The notes beneath the pieces are model-generated. The model was given only the letters and a program-made list of their open reading frames with translations. It was not told where the DNA came from and made no database searches. This document shows, one piece after another, positions 52,875-62,157 of a DNA stretch of 64,000 bases. Where the stretch lies: NCBI GenBank assembly GCA_024372495.1, contig CP099977.1, positions 2,356,001-2,420,000 of the forward strand, given 5' to 3'. Within the stretch, counting starts at the first letter, position 1, and each line of letters opens with the position of its first letter. Source of the stretch: Pseudarthrobacter sp. Fe7. GTDB lineage: Bacteria > Actinomycetota > Actinomycetes > Actinomycetales > Micrococcaceae. The translations under genes were made by a program, and so were the position numbers.

Positions 52875-52950
52875 GGGTCTTTAGCTCAGCTGGTAGAGCG
52901 CCACGTTTACACCGTGGATGTCATCGGTTCGATCCCGGTAGGACCCACCA
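52875..52950 (+). tRNA. tRNA-Val (TAC anticodon)
   Basis: 76 bases with an encoded CCA end. The acceptor stem GGGTCTT pairs with AGGACCC (one G-T pair). The D-arm is GCTCAGCTGGTAGAGC and the anticodon stem is CCACG/CGTGG. The loop TTTACAC has anticodon TAC at 52908-52910. The T-arm ATCGG TTCGATC CCGGT is standard. Confidence 0.97.
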
Positions 52951-52952
52951 GC

Positions 52953-52999
52953 AAAACCCCCGTTGCCCCGCCCCACGGCGAAGGCAGCGGGGGTTTTTT
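52953..52999 (+). terminator. Terminator of tRNA-Val
   Basis: AAAACCCCCG ... CGGGGGTTTTTT with an inner TTGCC/GGCAG extension, directly after the tRNA. A classical intrinsic terminator with six T. Confidence 0.92.
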
Positions 53000-53052
53000 G
53001 TTGTGCCCGCCTCCGGAGTTTGATTGTCGGTGCCATGCCATAGCTTGCAGGA

Positions 53053-53343
53053 ATGGAACACGTCATAGTGCAAACAGACAGCGACGGAATCCCGACGGCG
53101 GTGTTTAGCCGGGGCAGGGAATGGGCGGTGGGCGCCGAACCGGTGAGATGGTTCGAGCGCATCAACTGGTGGGAAACCAACCGCCGGATGCCCAAAGGCA
53201 ACAGCGGCGTGGACGTCGAAGTCCTTCAGCTGCAGGTCAGGCTGGGAAGCAATCACAGGTCGGCCCTGACCACCATGTATCTCCAGCGGGATGGACTGGG
53301 CGGCGGATGGCGGCTGAGGGAGCCCGTTGCGGGCGCGGCCTGA
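53053..53343 (+). CDS. Small uncharacterised protein
   Basis: 96 residues from ATG 53053. It has Trp-rich central segments (VRWFERINWWETNRRMPKG) and later LQLQVRLGSNHRSALTTMYL. It has some resemblance in style to DUF6504 proteins (short, Trp-rich, with VEV-x-L strands), but I cannot name the family with confidence. It stands alone after tRNA-Val. There is no signal peptide, and function is unknown. Confidence 0.7.
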   Translation: MEHVIVQTDSDGIPTAVFSRGREWAVGAEPVRWFERINWWETNRRMPKGNSGVDVEVLQLQVRLGSNHRSALTTMYLQRDGLGGGWRLREPVAGAA

Positions 53344-53679
53344 GAAGACGGGCACCACTTTGTTTTCTCCGGGCATTGGAAAACCCTTCACCGCGACTAT
53401 TGGGGGATGCCGCGGTGAAGGGCCTGAGATGAATATACCGTGAACTGCCGGAAACAAAAAGTCATGCCTGGGCAGCAATCGCCGGCTGTTCAGCTGATTG
53501 AGCACCGTGCCGGGCTTCTTTGCCGTCAAAACACGTTGGTCGCGCGGCCGGGTCTGCCAGCTCTGCTCCGAGCGTGACGGCGGTGGCGCGGGTAACGCGA
53601 GGCCGATATTGCGTTCATCATACTGAATTGAGGCTAGGATATTGAACGACCGGGGAGCGGCGACCATTGGAGGCGGGTT
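53344..53679. promoter_or_regulatory. 336-base region before the gluconate-type operon
   Basis: No gene seen. A 12-bp perfect stem (CCCTTCACCGCG at 53384-53395 and its complement at 53411-53422) with a 15-base loop probably ends the preceding transcript. Near 53611-53625 the sequence GCGTTCATCATACTGAATTG contains an inverted repeat GTTCA-N6-TGAAT, a candidate operator for the operon that begins at 53680. Confidence 0.45.
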
Positions 53680-54606
53680 ATGGAGGACAATCGGGCGGGA
53701 TTCGTTGGCCTGGGCCTTATGGGGAAACTGATGGCGGCCAACGCCTTGGCCAAGGGATGGCACATTACGGGCTGGAACCGGTCAGAGGAGGCGGTGGCCG
53801 GCCTGCAGGCGCTGGGCGGAGCGGCAGCGGACCAGGTCGCGGACCTGCGCAACCTGCCCGTCATCGTCTTCATGCTTCCCGACCTTCCCCACATCGAGGA
53901 GGCGGCCGCCGAACTCCTGGAGTGCTGGAAGCGCGAGCCGCCCGCCCCCAACACCGTCCTGCTGGTCATGAGCAGTGTCTCGCCCACAGGCGTGCAGGAC
54001 TTCGGGCGACGCGTCCTTGAACTCAGTGGCGGCAACGCCCGCGTGGTGGATGCACCGGTCAGTGGTGGCACCAACGGCGCAGCGGATGGCACCCTTGCGA
54101 TCATGGCCGGCGGGGATGAACCGGCATTCCGCCGCGTTGAACCGCTGCTGCGGTGCATGGGCACCACTGTTCGTCACCTCGGTCCCCTGGGAACGGGGTC
54201 CCTTGCCAAGGCGTGCAACCAGCTGGTGGTGGGAACCACGACGGCGGCGCTTGCCGAGGCTGCCGAACTTGCCGAACGTTCCGGGCTGGCCCCGGCCGCA
54301 CTGTTTGATGTGCTGCAGGGCGGACTTGCGGGAAGCCGTGTATTGGACGTCGTAGGCCCCCGACTGGTGTCGAAGGACTACACCCCCACCGGCCCCGCGA
54401 AATTCATGCGCAAGGACCTCGCCTTTGTACTGGATGCAGCCGGGGTGGTGGGCGCGGCAACACCTATGGCAGCAGCCGCCACCGACCTGTACGCGGAACT
54501 GGAACGCCAGGGCCTCGGTGACCAGGACCTCGCCGTCGTCCGCCAGGCTGTCTCCAACCTCAGCCACCGTGCCGCACCAGCGGCGGAAGGAACTTACGCA
54601 CCATGA
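53680..54606 (+). CDS. 3-hydroxyisobutyrate/6-phosphogluconate dehydrogenase-like beta-hydroxyacid dehydrogenase
   Basis: 308 residues from ATG 53680. The N-terminal Rossmann motif is FVGLGLMGKLMAANAL, then VDAPVSGGTNGAADGTLAIMAGG, and the catalytic Lys region is GSLAKACNQLVV. Proteins of this type include tartronate semialdehyde reductase (GarR/GlxR) and 3-hydroxyisobutyrate dehydrogenase. The neighbours suggest a sugar-acid substrate. It overlaps the next gene as ATGA, so it is part of a three-gene operon. Confidence 0.85.
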   Translation: MEDNRAGFVGLGLMGKLMAANALAKGWHITGWNRSEEAVAGLQALGGAAADQVADLRNLPVIVFMLPDLPHIEEAAAELLECWKREPPAPNTVLLVMSSVSPTGVQDFGRRVLELSGGNARVVDAPVSGGTNGAADGTLAIMAGGDEPAFRRVEPLLRCMGTTVRHLGPLGTGSLAKACNQLVVGTTTAALAEAAELAERSGLAPAALFDVLQGGLAGSRVLDVVGPRLVSKDYTPTGPAKFMRKDLAFVLDAAGVVGAATPMAAAATDLYAELERQGLGDQDLAVVRQAVSNLSHRAAPAAEGTYAP

Positions 54607-55373
54607 GGGCTTTGTTTGATTTGACCGGCCGGGTTGCCTTGGTGACGGGTTCGAGCCGGGGCATCGGTTTGGCCTTGGCTCGGGCGCTGGCCGAGGCCGG
54701 TGCCACTGTGGTGCTGAACGGCGTCAACGGGGAGCGGCTGAAGGCTGCTGCCGCGGCGTTGGCCCAGGAGTTCCCGCCGGGCCGGGTCCAAAGTGTTGCG
54801 TTTGATGTGACTGACGACGATGCTGCCGCCCGGAGTATCAGGTGGATCGAGGAGAGCGTGGGTCCGCTGGAGATCCTGGTGAACAATGCCGGCATCCAGC
54901 ACCGCGTCCCCATGCTGGACCTTGACGTGGCGGACTGGGAGCGGGTCCTCTCCACTGACCTGACCAGCGCGTTCCTGGTGGGCCGGGAGGCCGCCCGGCA
55001 CATGATCGGCCGCGGCCGCGGGAAGATCATCAACATTTGCTCGGTCCAGGCGGACCTGGCGCGTCCCACTATCGCCCCGTATGTCGCGGCGAAGGGTGGG
55101 CTGCGGAACCTCACGCGGGCCATGACGGCGGAGTGGGCCGGTTCCGGGCTGCAGATCAATGCCGTTGCCCCGGGGTACATCCATACGGAGATGACGCAGA
55201 ACCTGGTCGATGATGAGGAGTTCAACTCCTGGATCCTGGGCCGGACGCCGGCGCACCGGTGGGGGACCGTCGAGGATCTGGCCGGGCCGGTGGTGTGGCT
55301 GGCCTCGGACGGCTCCAACTTCGTGAATGGCCAGACCATATTTATCGATGGTGGAATGACGGTGGTGGTCTGA
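54603..55373 (+). CDS. SDR-family gluconate 5-dehydrogenase-like enzyme
   Basis: 256 residues from ATG 54603. Begins FDLTGRVALVTGSSRGIGLALA (NAD(P) motif TGxxxGIG). NNAGIQHRVPMLDL and the catalytic Ser/Tyr/Lys are in ICSVQADL and PYVAAKGG. The NAGIQHR-type segment is characteristic of gluconate 5-dehydrogenase (Gno/IdnO), which interconverts 5-ketogluconate and gluconate. Its stop overlaps the ATG of the next gene. Confidence 0.87.
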   Translation: MRALFDLTGRVALVTGSSRGIGLALARALAEAGATVVLNGVNGERLKAAAAALAQEFPPGRVQSVAFDVTDDDAAARSIRWIEESVGPLEILVNNAGIQHRVPMLDLDVADWERVLSTDLTSAFLVGREAARHMIGRGRGKIINICSVQADLARPTIAPYVAAKGGLRNLTRAMTAEWAGSGLQINAVAPGYIHTEMTQNLVDDEEFNSWILGRTPAHRWGTVEDLAGPVVWLASDGSNFVNGQTIFIDGGMTVVV

Positions 55374-56446
55374 TGCCCGTGAACACTGACCCGAGCGTGG
55401 ACGCCGGAAATCTTCCCTCATCCGGGCCGGCCCTGGTGGCCCACGCCGCCGGGGACCTGCGCATCGACGAAGTCCCGCTGCCCGAGCCCGCACCCGATGA
55501 AGCGGTGGTGGAAGTTGCCTACGGCGGTATCTGCGGTTCGGACCTGCACTACTGGTTGCACGGGGCCGCGGGGGAGTCCATCCTCAAGGCCCCGCTGGTC
55601 CTGGGCCACGAGATCTCCGGGAGGGTGGTGAGTCCGGCAGTGAACGGGACGGGACCGGCGGCGGGGACCGCCGTCGCCGTCCATCCGGCGACGCCGGGTC
55701 CCGGCGCGGCCAGGTATCCTGCGGACCGCCCGAACCTCTCGCCGGGCTGCACCTACCTGGGCAGTGCTGCACGTTACCCGCATACGGACGGCGCTTTCAG
55801 CAGGTATGTGAACCTGCCCGTCCGGATGCTCCGCGCGCTGCCCGAGGGCATGGACCTGCGCACCGCGGCCCTGATCGAGCCCGCGAGCGTTGCGTGGCAT
55901 GCGGTGTCCCGCGGCGGTGATGTCCGGGACAAGACGGCTCTCGTGGTCGGTTCCGGGCCCATTGGTGCCCTCGCCGTCGCCGTCCTCAAGCGTGCCGGGG
56001 CCGCCCTGATCACCGCCGTCGACCTGCATCCCAAGCCACTGGAGATCGCCAGGAGCCTCGGCGCGGACCAGGTGGTCAACGCCGCGGACACGGCGGCCAT
56101 CGCGTCCGTGGAGGCCGATATTGTCATTGAGTCCTCCGGGAACCACCACGGGCTGGCATCCGCCATCCAGGGTGCGGTGCGCGGTGGCACCGTGGTGATG
56201 GTGGGGCTGCTGCCCACCGGCATGCAGCCCGTGCCCATCTCGCTGGCCATCACCCGTGAACTCGACCTCAAAGGCTCCTTCCGGTTCAACGACGAGATTG
56301 ACCAAGTCATCGCCGCCCTCGCGGACGGTTCCCTGCGCATCGGCCCCGTGATCACCCACGACTTCCCGCTGGCCGACGCCCTGCACGCGTTCGAGGTAGC
56401 AAGGGACTCCGCCACCTCCGGCAAAGTCCTCCTCAGCTTCGGCTGA
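55373..56446 (+). CDS. L-idonate 5-dehydrogenase-like zinc alcohol dehydrogenase
   Basis: 357 residues from ATG 55373. Medium-chain dehydrogenase: catalytic zinc ligands Cys in GGICGSDLHYW, His-Glu in VLGHEISG and Glu in LIEPASVAWH. The nucleotide motif is VVGSGPIGALAVAVL. The lobe that normally binds a structural zinc with four cysteines is shortened to a Pro/Gly/Ala-rich stretch with a single cysteine (SPGCTYLG), so that zinc site is probably lost. With the SDR gene it suggests idonate, 5-ketogluconate and gluconate interconversion. Confidence 0.86.
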   Translation: MPVNTDPSVDAGNLPSSGPALVAHAAGDLRIDEVPLPEPAPDEAVVEVAYGGICGSDLHYWLHGAAGESILKAPLVLGHEISGRVVSPAVNGTGPAAGTAVAVHPATPGPGAARYPADRPNLSPGCTYLGSAARYPHTDGAFSRYVNLPVRMLRALPEGMDLRTAALIEPASVAWHAVSRGGDVRDKTALVVGSGPIGALAVAVLKRAGAALITAVDLHPKPLEIARSLGADQVVNAADTAAIASVEADIVIESSGNHHGLASAIQGAVRGGTVVMVGLLPTGMQPVPISLAITRELDLKGSFRFNDEIDQVIAALADGSLRIGPVITHDFPLADALHAFEVARDSATSGKVLLSFG

Positions 56447-56449
56447 TGC

Positions 56450-57175
56450 TCACTGCCGGACGGGGATGAACACCCGCGGCTGCTCCGTCCAGGTGTCGGC
56501 CATCTGGGACATGGTGCGCCGCATGATCCGGTCCGACGCCGCCCGGGCGGACACAGCGTCACCCCGGGCGATCGCTTCCGCCACGTCCTCATGCCACTGC
56601 AGGGCGGCCTGATGGGGGTGGTCCGGCATCAGGCCGTGGACGGTGCGGCCTGTCAGGGTTTCGGCCACCTGGCCCATGAGGTTGGCGAACATTTCGTTTC
56701 CCGAACCCGAGAGCAGCAGGGAATGGAATCGGATGTCCAGTTCCAGGAAGCGCGCAACTTCGCCGTTGTTGCCGGCCTCGCGCATGGCGCGGGCCACGTC
56801 AACGAGTTCCATCCGCAGCGCCGCCGGGGCGTTCTGTGCGGCCAGTTCGGCAGCCGCGGGCTCAACGGCCGCGCGCAGTTCGGCAAGGGAGCGCAGCTGG
56901 GCGCCGCGGGCGTCGCTGGCCAGCCGCCACCGGATCACCTGCGCATCGAAGGGATTCCAGCGGCTCGCCGGCAACACCCTGATACCCACCCGTTTGGTGG
57001 TTTCCACCAGGCCCAGGGACTGAAGAACGCGCACCGCTTCCCGGATCACCGAACGGGACACCTTGAGTTCATCCTCCAGTTGCTCCGCCAGCATGACGTG
57101 GCCTGCGGGCAGGACGCCGGAGATGATGCGGGTGCCCAGGTTGTCAATGGCACGGTGGTGGAGGCTGCTGGTCAT
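56450..57175 (-). CDS. GntR/FadR-family transcription regulator
   Basis: 241 residues from ATG 57175. The N-terminal winged helix-turn-helix is HVMLAEQLEDELKVSRSVIREAVRVL in pieces, followed by an all-helical FCD ligand-binding domain with metal-type histidines (DIRFHSLLLSGSGN, HEDVAEAI). It is convergent with the idnD-like gene and divergent from gnd. It most likely controls the gluconate-type operon, gnd, or both. Confidence 0.88.
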   Translation of the reverse strand: MTSSLHHRAIDNLGTRIISGVLPAGHVMLAEQLEDELKVSRSVIREAVRVLQSLGLVETTKRVGIRVLPASRWNPFDAQVIRWRLASDARGAQLRSLAELRAAVEPAAAELAAQNAPAALRMELVDVARAMREAGNNGEVARFLELDIRFHSLLLSGSGNEMFANLMGQVAETLTGRTVHGLMPDHPHQAALQWHEDVAEAIARGDAVSARAASDRIMRRTMSQMADTWTEQPRVFIPVRQ

Positions 57176-57408
57176 GCTGCTAAGCCTAGTTGTTGGCAAA
57201 CGCATGGCGGGCGGCAAACCCGGTGGCTGCGGACGCGGGAGGGCGGCAGTCCTAGACTGGGCACCGACACAAACAGTTCCACTACGTGGCCGTTACTTTC
57301 ACCTCACGGCCAGAATATATATGCTTTATTCCGACCCCCTGATACGCCCCGGTGTCTTCCCGCCCGCGGAAGCAGGCATCCGAGGCAAACAATGAATTGG
57401 AGTTATTG

Positions 57409-58846
57409 ATGTCTGCACACATCGGTGTCACCGGCCTGGCCGTCATGGGCGCCAACCTGGCCCGCAACCTGGCCCGCAACGGGTTCACGGTCGCCCTGCA
57501 CAACAGGTCGGTGGAGAAGACGGACGCCCTGCTGGAGAAACACGGCTCGGAAGGTGACTTCATCCGGACCGAAACCCTGCAGGAACTGGTCGACTCCCTG
57601 GAGAAGCCGCGCCGCGTGCTTATCATGGTGAAGGCCGGCAAGCCCGTGGACTCGGTCATCGAGCAATTGGAGCCACTGCTGGAGCCGGGCGACATCATCA
57701 TCGACGCCGGCAACTCCCACTACGAGGACACCCGCCGCCGGGAGGCCGCCCTGGCCAAGAAGGACCTGCACTTCGTGGGCGTTGGCGTATCGGGCGGCGA
57801 GGAAGGCGCGCTGAACGGCCCGTCCATCATGCCCGGCGGCTCCAAGGAGTCCTACAAGGCCCTCGGCCCGCTGCTGGAAAAGATCTCCGCAAAGGTCGAC
57901 GGCGAGCCCTGCTGCGCCTGGATCGGCACCGACGGCGCCGGACACTTCGTCAAGATGGTCCACAACGGCATCGAATACGCCGACATGCAGGTCATCGGCG
58001 AAGCTTTCGACCTGCTCCGCTCCGGCGCCGGCATTGAGCCCGCCGAACAGGCAAAGATCTTCGCCGAATGGAACAAGGGTGATCTGTCGTCCTTCCTGAT
58101 CGAAATCTCGGCCGAGGTCCTGGGCCACGTTGACGCCAAGACGGGCAGGCCGTTCGTCGACGTCGTGGTTGACGCCGCCGGCCAAAAGGGCACGGGGCGC
58201 TGGACCGTCATCTCTGCCCTGGAACTGGGCTCGCCGGTATCCGGCATCGCCGAATCCGTCTTCGCCCGCGCACTGTCCTCGCAGGCCTCACAGCGGAAGC
58301 TGGGCCAGGAACTGCTGGCCGGCAACGAGGCTGCGGTGGAAATCCCGGAGACGTTCGTCGAGGACGTCCGCCAGGCCCTCTACGCCTCCAAGCTGGTCTC
58401 CTACGCCCAGGGCCTGGACATGCTCACCTCCGCAGCCAAGGAATACGGCTGGGACCTGAAGCTGGACGAAATCGCCTCCCTGTGGCGCGCTGGCTGCATC
58501 ATCCGCGCAGAACTCCTCAAGGACATCACCAAGGCGTACGCCGCCGACGAGAAGCCCGCCAACCTGCTGTTCGCCCCTGCGTTTACGAAAGCCATTGCCG
58601 ACGCCCTGCCGGCCTGGCGCCGCGTAGTTTCCACCGCCGTCCAGGCTCGGCATCCCGGTGCCGGTGTTCTCCTCCTCGCTGGCGTACTACGACGGCTTGC
58701 GCCGCAAGCGCGTGGCGGCCGCCCTGATCCAGGGCCAGCGCGACCTGTTCGGCGCACACACCTACGGCCGCATCGACACTGAAGGGACCTTCCACACCCT
58801 CTGGGGCGAGGACAAGTCCGAGGTTGAAGCGGTGGACACCCACTAG
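57409..58846 (+). CDS. gnd: 6-phosphogluconate dehydrogenase, decarboxylating (one apparent frameshift)
   Basis: Makes ribulose-5-phosphate and a reduced cofactor. It starts at ATG 57409 ([19 protein letters not shown]). [21 protein letters not shown] and the active-site [13 protein letters not shown] are intact. The frame breaks at 58644 (CAGGCTCGG for CAGCTCGG), and correction gives 478 residues, the NADP-type GndA length, ending [10 protein letters not shown]. An AT-rich segment with TATATAT about 90 bases upstream may carry the promoter. Confidence 0.95.
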
Positions 58847-58864
58847 CACCTGCCGCCGCATAAC

Positions 58865-58908
58865 AAAGCGGGCAGGTTCCCGGTGACCCGGGGACCTGCC
58901 CGCTTTTT
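58865..58908. terminator. Bidirectional terminator between gnd and cysE
   Basis: AAAGCGGGCAGGT pairs with ACCTGCCCGCTTT around a TCCCGG-TGA-CCCGGGG apical part, ending in TTTTT on the plus strand and an A-run on the other side. Shared by the convergent gnd and cysE. Confidence 0.9.
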
Positions 58909-58925
58909 GCTTTACCTGCTAAACC

Positions 58926-59509
58926 TCAGATGCGGTATTCGATGTCGTATTCGGCCGGATCCACCGCTGGCTTGGTTTCCCGCTGCGCATCACGGTGCCG
59001 CCATTTGGCCGGAACCCCGGTCACGATCGACTCTGGCGGGGCATCCTTGACCACCACGGCGTTGGCACCCACGGCGCTGTCCCTGCCGATGGTGATCGGC
59101 CCCAGGATTTTAGCCCCCGCACCGATGGTCACGCGGTCGCCGATCGTGGGGTGCCGCTTGATCCTGGCCAAAGAGCGGCCGCCGAGCGTCACACCGTGAT
59201 AGATCATCACGTCCTCGCCGATCTCAGCGGTCTCGCCGATCACCACCCCCATGCCGTGGTCGATGAAGAACCGCCGGCCGATGGTGGCACCGGGATGGAT
59301 CTCAATCCCGGTCCAGGACCGGCCAAGCTGCGACAACAGCCGGGCAGGGAACCGGAGCTCCGGCTTCTGCCACATGCGGTGGGTCAGCCGGTGGATCCAG
59401 ATGGCGTGCAGCCCGGAATAGGCGAAAAAGTTCTCAAAGAACCTCGAGCCGCCGGGTCGTGGGACCGGGCGGCGTCGAGGTCTTCCTTTAGTCTTGCGAA
59501 AAAGCCCAC
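58926..59509 (-). CDS. cysE: Serine O-acetyltransferase CysE (one apparent frameshift)
   Basis: Makes O-acetylserine for CysK. It starts at GTG 59509 ([20 protein letters not shown]). The frame breaks near 59440, where one more T on the coding strand gives [17 protein letters not shown] and joins it to [16 protein letters not shown]. Left-handed beta-helix hexapeptide repeats follow, with [22 protein letters not shown] and YHGVTLGG. The corrected length is 194 residues, typical of the short SAT form. It lies 39 bases after cysK. Confidence 0.93.
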
Positions 59510-59548
59510 AAAGTTCTTTCTACAGGAAACGGACGGCCGGCGGACTGG

Positions 59549-60484
59549 TTAGCCGCGGATGTCGTCATAGAGCACAGTGGAGATGTAACGCTCACCGAAG
59601 TCGCACACCACGGCCACAATCAGCTTGCCGGCATTTTCCGGGCGCTTGGCCAGTTCCAGGGCACCCCAGACGATGGCGCCGGAGGAGATGCCGCCGAGGA
59701 TGCCTTCCTTGATGCCGAGGTCGCGGGCTACGCGGACCGAATCCTCGAGGGTGGCGTCAAGGACCTCGTCGTAGACGTTGGTGTCCAGCAGTTCCGGGAT
59801 GAAGTTGGCGCCCAGGCCCTGGATCTTGTGCGGGCCGGGGGCGCCGCCGTTGAGGATGGCGGAGTCTTTGGGTTCCACCGCCACGATCTGTACGCCGGGC
59901 TTGCGCTCCTTCAGGACCTGCCCGACGCCGGTGATGGTTCCGCCGGTGCCGATGCCCGCGACGAAGATGTCCACGGCGCCGTCGGTGTCGGCCCAAACCT
60001 CCTCAGCGGTGGTCTTGCGGTGGATCTCCGGGTTGGCCTCGTTGGCGAACTGCTGGGCCCAGATGGAATTCTCGGTGTTGGCCACGATTTCCTGGGCCTT
60101 CTCCACGGCGCCGCGCATGCCCTCGGAGCCCGGGGTAAGCACAATTTCGGCACCGAACGCGCGCAGCATGACCCGGCGCTCGGTGGACATGGTTTCGGGC
60201 ATGGTGAGGATGACCTTGTACCCGCGTGCTGCACCCACCATCGCCAGGGCGATGCCCGTGTTGCCGGAGGTGCCTTCAACGATGGTGCCGCCGGGCTTCA
60301 GTGCGCCCGACTTTTCCGCGGCGTCGATGATGGCAACACCGATGCGGTCCTTGACGCTGTTGGCCGGGTTGTAGAACTCCAGCTTCACGGCAACGGTGGC
60401 GTCCAGCCCCTCGCTGAGCCGGTTCAAGCGAACCAGCGGGGTCCCGCCGACCAGCTGCGTTACATCGTCATAGATCCGTGCCAT
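59549..60484 (-). CDS. cysK: Cysteine synthase A (O-acetylserine sulfhydrylase)
   Basis: 311 residues from ATG 60484, chosen because an AGG lies nine bases upstream; ATG 60490 is an in-frame alternative. PLP Lys45 in [24 protein letters not shown] and [10 protein letters not shown] are the standard CysK motifs. It ends [12 protein letters not shown]. It is followed by cysE in the same direction, so O-acetylserine and cysteine steps are co-expressed. Confidence 0.97.
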   Translation of the reverse strand: MARIYDDVTQLVGGTPLVRLNRLSEGLDATVAVKLEFYNPANSVKDRIGVAIIDAAEKSGALKPGGTIVEGTSGNTGIALAMVGAARGYKVILTMPETMSTERRVMLRAFGAEIVLTPGSEGMRGAVEKAQEIVANTENSIWAQQFANEANPEIHRKTTAEEVWADTDGAVDIFVAGIGTGGTITGVGQVLKERKPGVQIVAVEPKDSAILNGGAPGPHKIQGLGANFIPELLDTNVYDEVLDATLEDSVRVARDLGIKEGILGGISSGAIVWGALELAKRPENAGKLIVAVVCDFGERYISTVLYDDIRG

Positions 60485-60548
60485 GTACATACGCCTATCT
60501 CTAAGGGGTGGATACTGAGGTCAGCCTAACGAGGCCGCGTAACGGTGG

Positions 60549-61073
60549 CTAAGCGTTAAGCCATGCAGAGTAATATTTCCGGGCCTTGGCCAGCTTAGGG
60601 TTGATGATCACCTGGCAGTACCCCTGCTCCGGGTGTTTGGCGTAGTAATCCTGATGGAATTCCTCCGCCACATGGAACTTCGGCAAGCGGCTGACCTCGG
60701 TTACGATGGGATGCTGCCACAGCGCCTGGTTGCGGTCGATCGCTTCCTCGAACAGGATTTTTTCCTCGGTGGTCTCGTAGAACATCGAGGAGCGGTACTG
60801 GGTGCCCACGTCGTATCCCTGCCGGTTCAGCGTGGTGGGGTCATGCAGGGCGAAGAACATGTCCAGGACAACCTCCGCCGGGATGACCTCCTCATCGAAG
60901 GTCACCGCCACGACTTCGGCGTGGCCGGTGGTTCCACTGCAGACTGAGTAGTAATCCGGGTGGGGATCGTGGCCGCCGGTGTAGCCGGACACCACCGAGG
61001 TGACGCCCTTGGTCTTCTGGTAGACGGCGTCAAGGCACCAGAAGCACCCGCCGCCAAGAACAAAAGTTTTCAT
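60549..61073 (-). CDS. msrA: Peptide-methionine (S)-S-oxide reductase MsrA
   Basis: 174 residues from ATG 61073. Repairs oxidised methionine. Active-site Cys10 in LGGGCFWCLDAVYQ, of the FWC variant that has Cys in place of the common Gly. It also has VVSGYTGG, GHAEVV and YCQVIINPKLAK. It lies upstream of cysK on the same strand, which puts sulfur-amino-acid repair and synthesis together. Confidence 0.96.
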   Translation of the reverse strand: MKTFVLGGGCFWCLDAVYQKTKGVTSVVSGYTGGHDPHPDYYSVCSGTTGHAEVVAVTFDEEVIPAEVVLDMFFALHDPTTLNRQGYDVGTQYRSSMFYETTEEKILFEEAIDRNQALWQHPIVTEVSRLPKFHVAEEFHQDYYAKHPEQGYCQVIINPKLAKARKYYSAWLNA

Positions 61074-61172
61074 GACCTCTTCAATGGTTGACGGCGCCGG
61101 AAGATTCCCCGGCACCCCGGCCCAGTGCCGCGAACTGCGGCAGCAGGTAGCCAATGGGGTAAAACTAAGACT

Positions 61173-62096
61173 ATGGAACCTGAGGACACCGACGTTACCG
61201 GCCAGGCAGATCACGACGGCGAGGCCTCCGCCGACACGCCGGCTGCGGCCGTTTCCGCGGACGCCCCCACGTTGGCTGAACTGCTGCTTGCTGTCGAGGA
61301 GCTGTGGCCTGAATCCCTGGCGGAGGGCTGGGATGAGGTTGGGCTGGTGGCAGGCCACCCCTCCGCCCCCGTCACCAAGGTGATGTTTGCGGTCGACCCC
61401 ACCTTGGAGGTCATTGAGGAAGCCGTCGAGTGGGGAGCGGAACTGCTCATCACCCACCACCCCCTGCTGCTGAAGGGCGTGACATCCGTCGCTGCCACGT
61501 CGGCAAAAGGCCGGGCGGTCCACCGGCTTATTGAGTCGGGGACGGCACTGCTGACCGTGCACACCAATGGGGACTCCGCCGTCGGAGGTGTCTCCGATGT
61601 CCTGGCCAATGCCCTGGGCCTCCAAAACGTTGCGCCCCTCACCGTGGCGGCCAATGGGCTGCCGGAGGAAGGCATCGGGCGCGTGGGCGACCTCGCGGAT
61701 GCCATGAGCCTGGGCGACTTCGCGGCACGGGTGTTCGGGATCCTTCCGTCCGTCGCCGGCGGAGTACGCGTCTCCGGGGACAAAGACGGGCTGGTGCGGC
61801 GTATCGCGGTTTGCGGCGGCGCCGGGGATTCCTTGTTCAACGAAGTCCGGGCAAGCAACGCCGACGTCTACGTCACCGCGGACCTTCGCCACCACCCGGC
61901 GTCGGAGGCGCGCGAGGCCGCGCTCAACGGACGGCCCTACCTGGTGGACGTCTCGCACTTCGCCAGCGAATGGCTCTGGCTGCCTGCCGCCGCCGCTGCC
62001 CTGGGCAACGTCCTGGCCGACCAGGGACACGACGTGGAGATCCTTGTCAGCACCACCAACAGCGATCCGTGGGACTTCATCCTCACTCCGGGCTAA
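61173..62096 (+). CDS. Nif3-like dinuclear metal protein
   Basis: 307 residues from ATG 61173. After an acidic Asp/Ala/Thr-rich N-terminus (~28 residues) come the Nif3/DUF34 motifs: WDEVGLVAGHP, the metal pair in LLITHHPLLLKG, TVHTNGDSAVGGVSD, and a late histidine in LVDVSHFASEW. Annotated elsewhere as GTP cyclohydrolase type 2-like, but the true role is unsettled. The neighbour is the coiled-coil protein, as in mycobacteria (Rv2230c-Rv2229c). Confidence 0.92.
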   Translation: MEPEDTDVTGQADHDGEASADTPAAAVSADAPTLAELLLAVEELWPESLAEGWDEVGLVAGHPSAPVTKVMFAVDPTLEVIEEAVEWGAELLITHHPLLLKGVTSVAATSAKGRAVHRLIESGTALLTVHTNGDSAVGGVSDVLANALGLQNVAPLTVAANGLPEEGIGRVGDLADAMSLGDFAARVFGILPSVAGGVRVSGDKDGLVRRIAVCGGAGDSLFNEVRASNADVYVTADLRHHPASEAREAALNGRPYLVDVSHFASEWLWLPAAAAALGNVLADQGHDVEILVSTTNSDPWDFILTPG

Positions 62097-62157
62097 AGTC
62101 TAGGAAGCGCCGATTCGGTGCCCGGCCCCGGCCGGAATAGATCCAGCGGAGGTAAAA

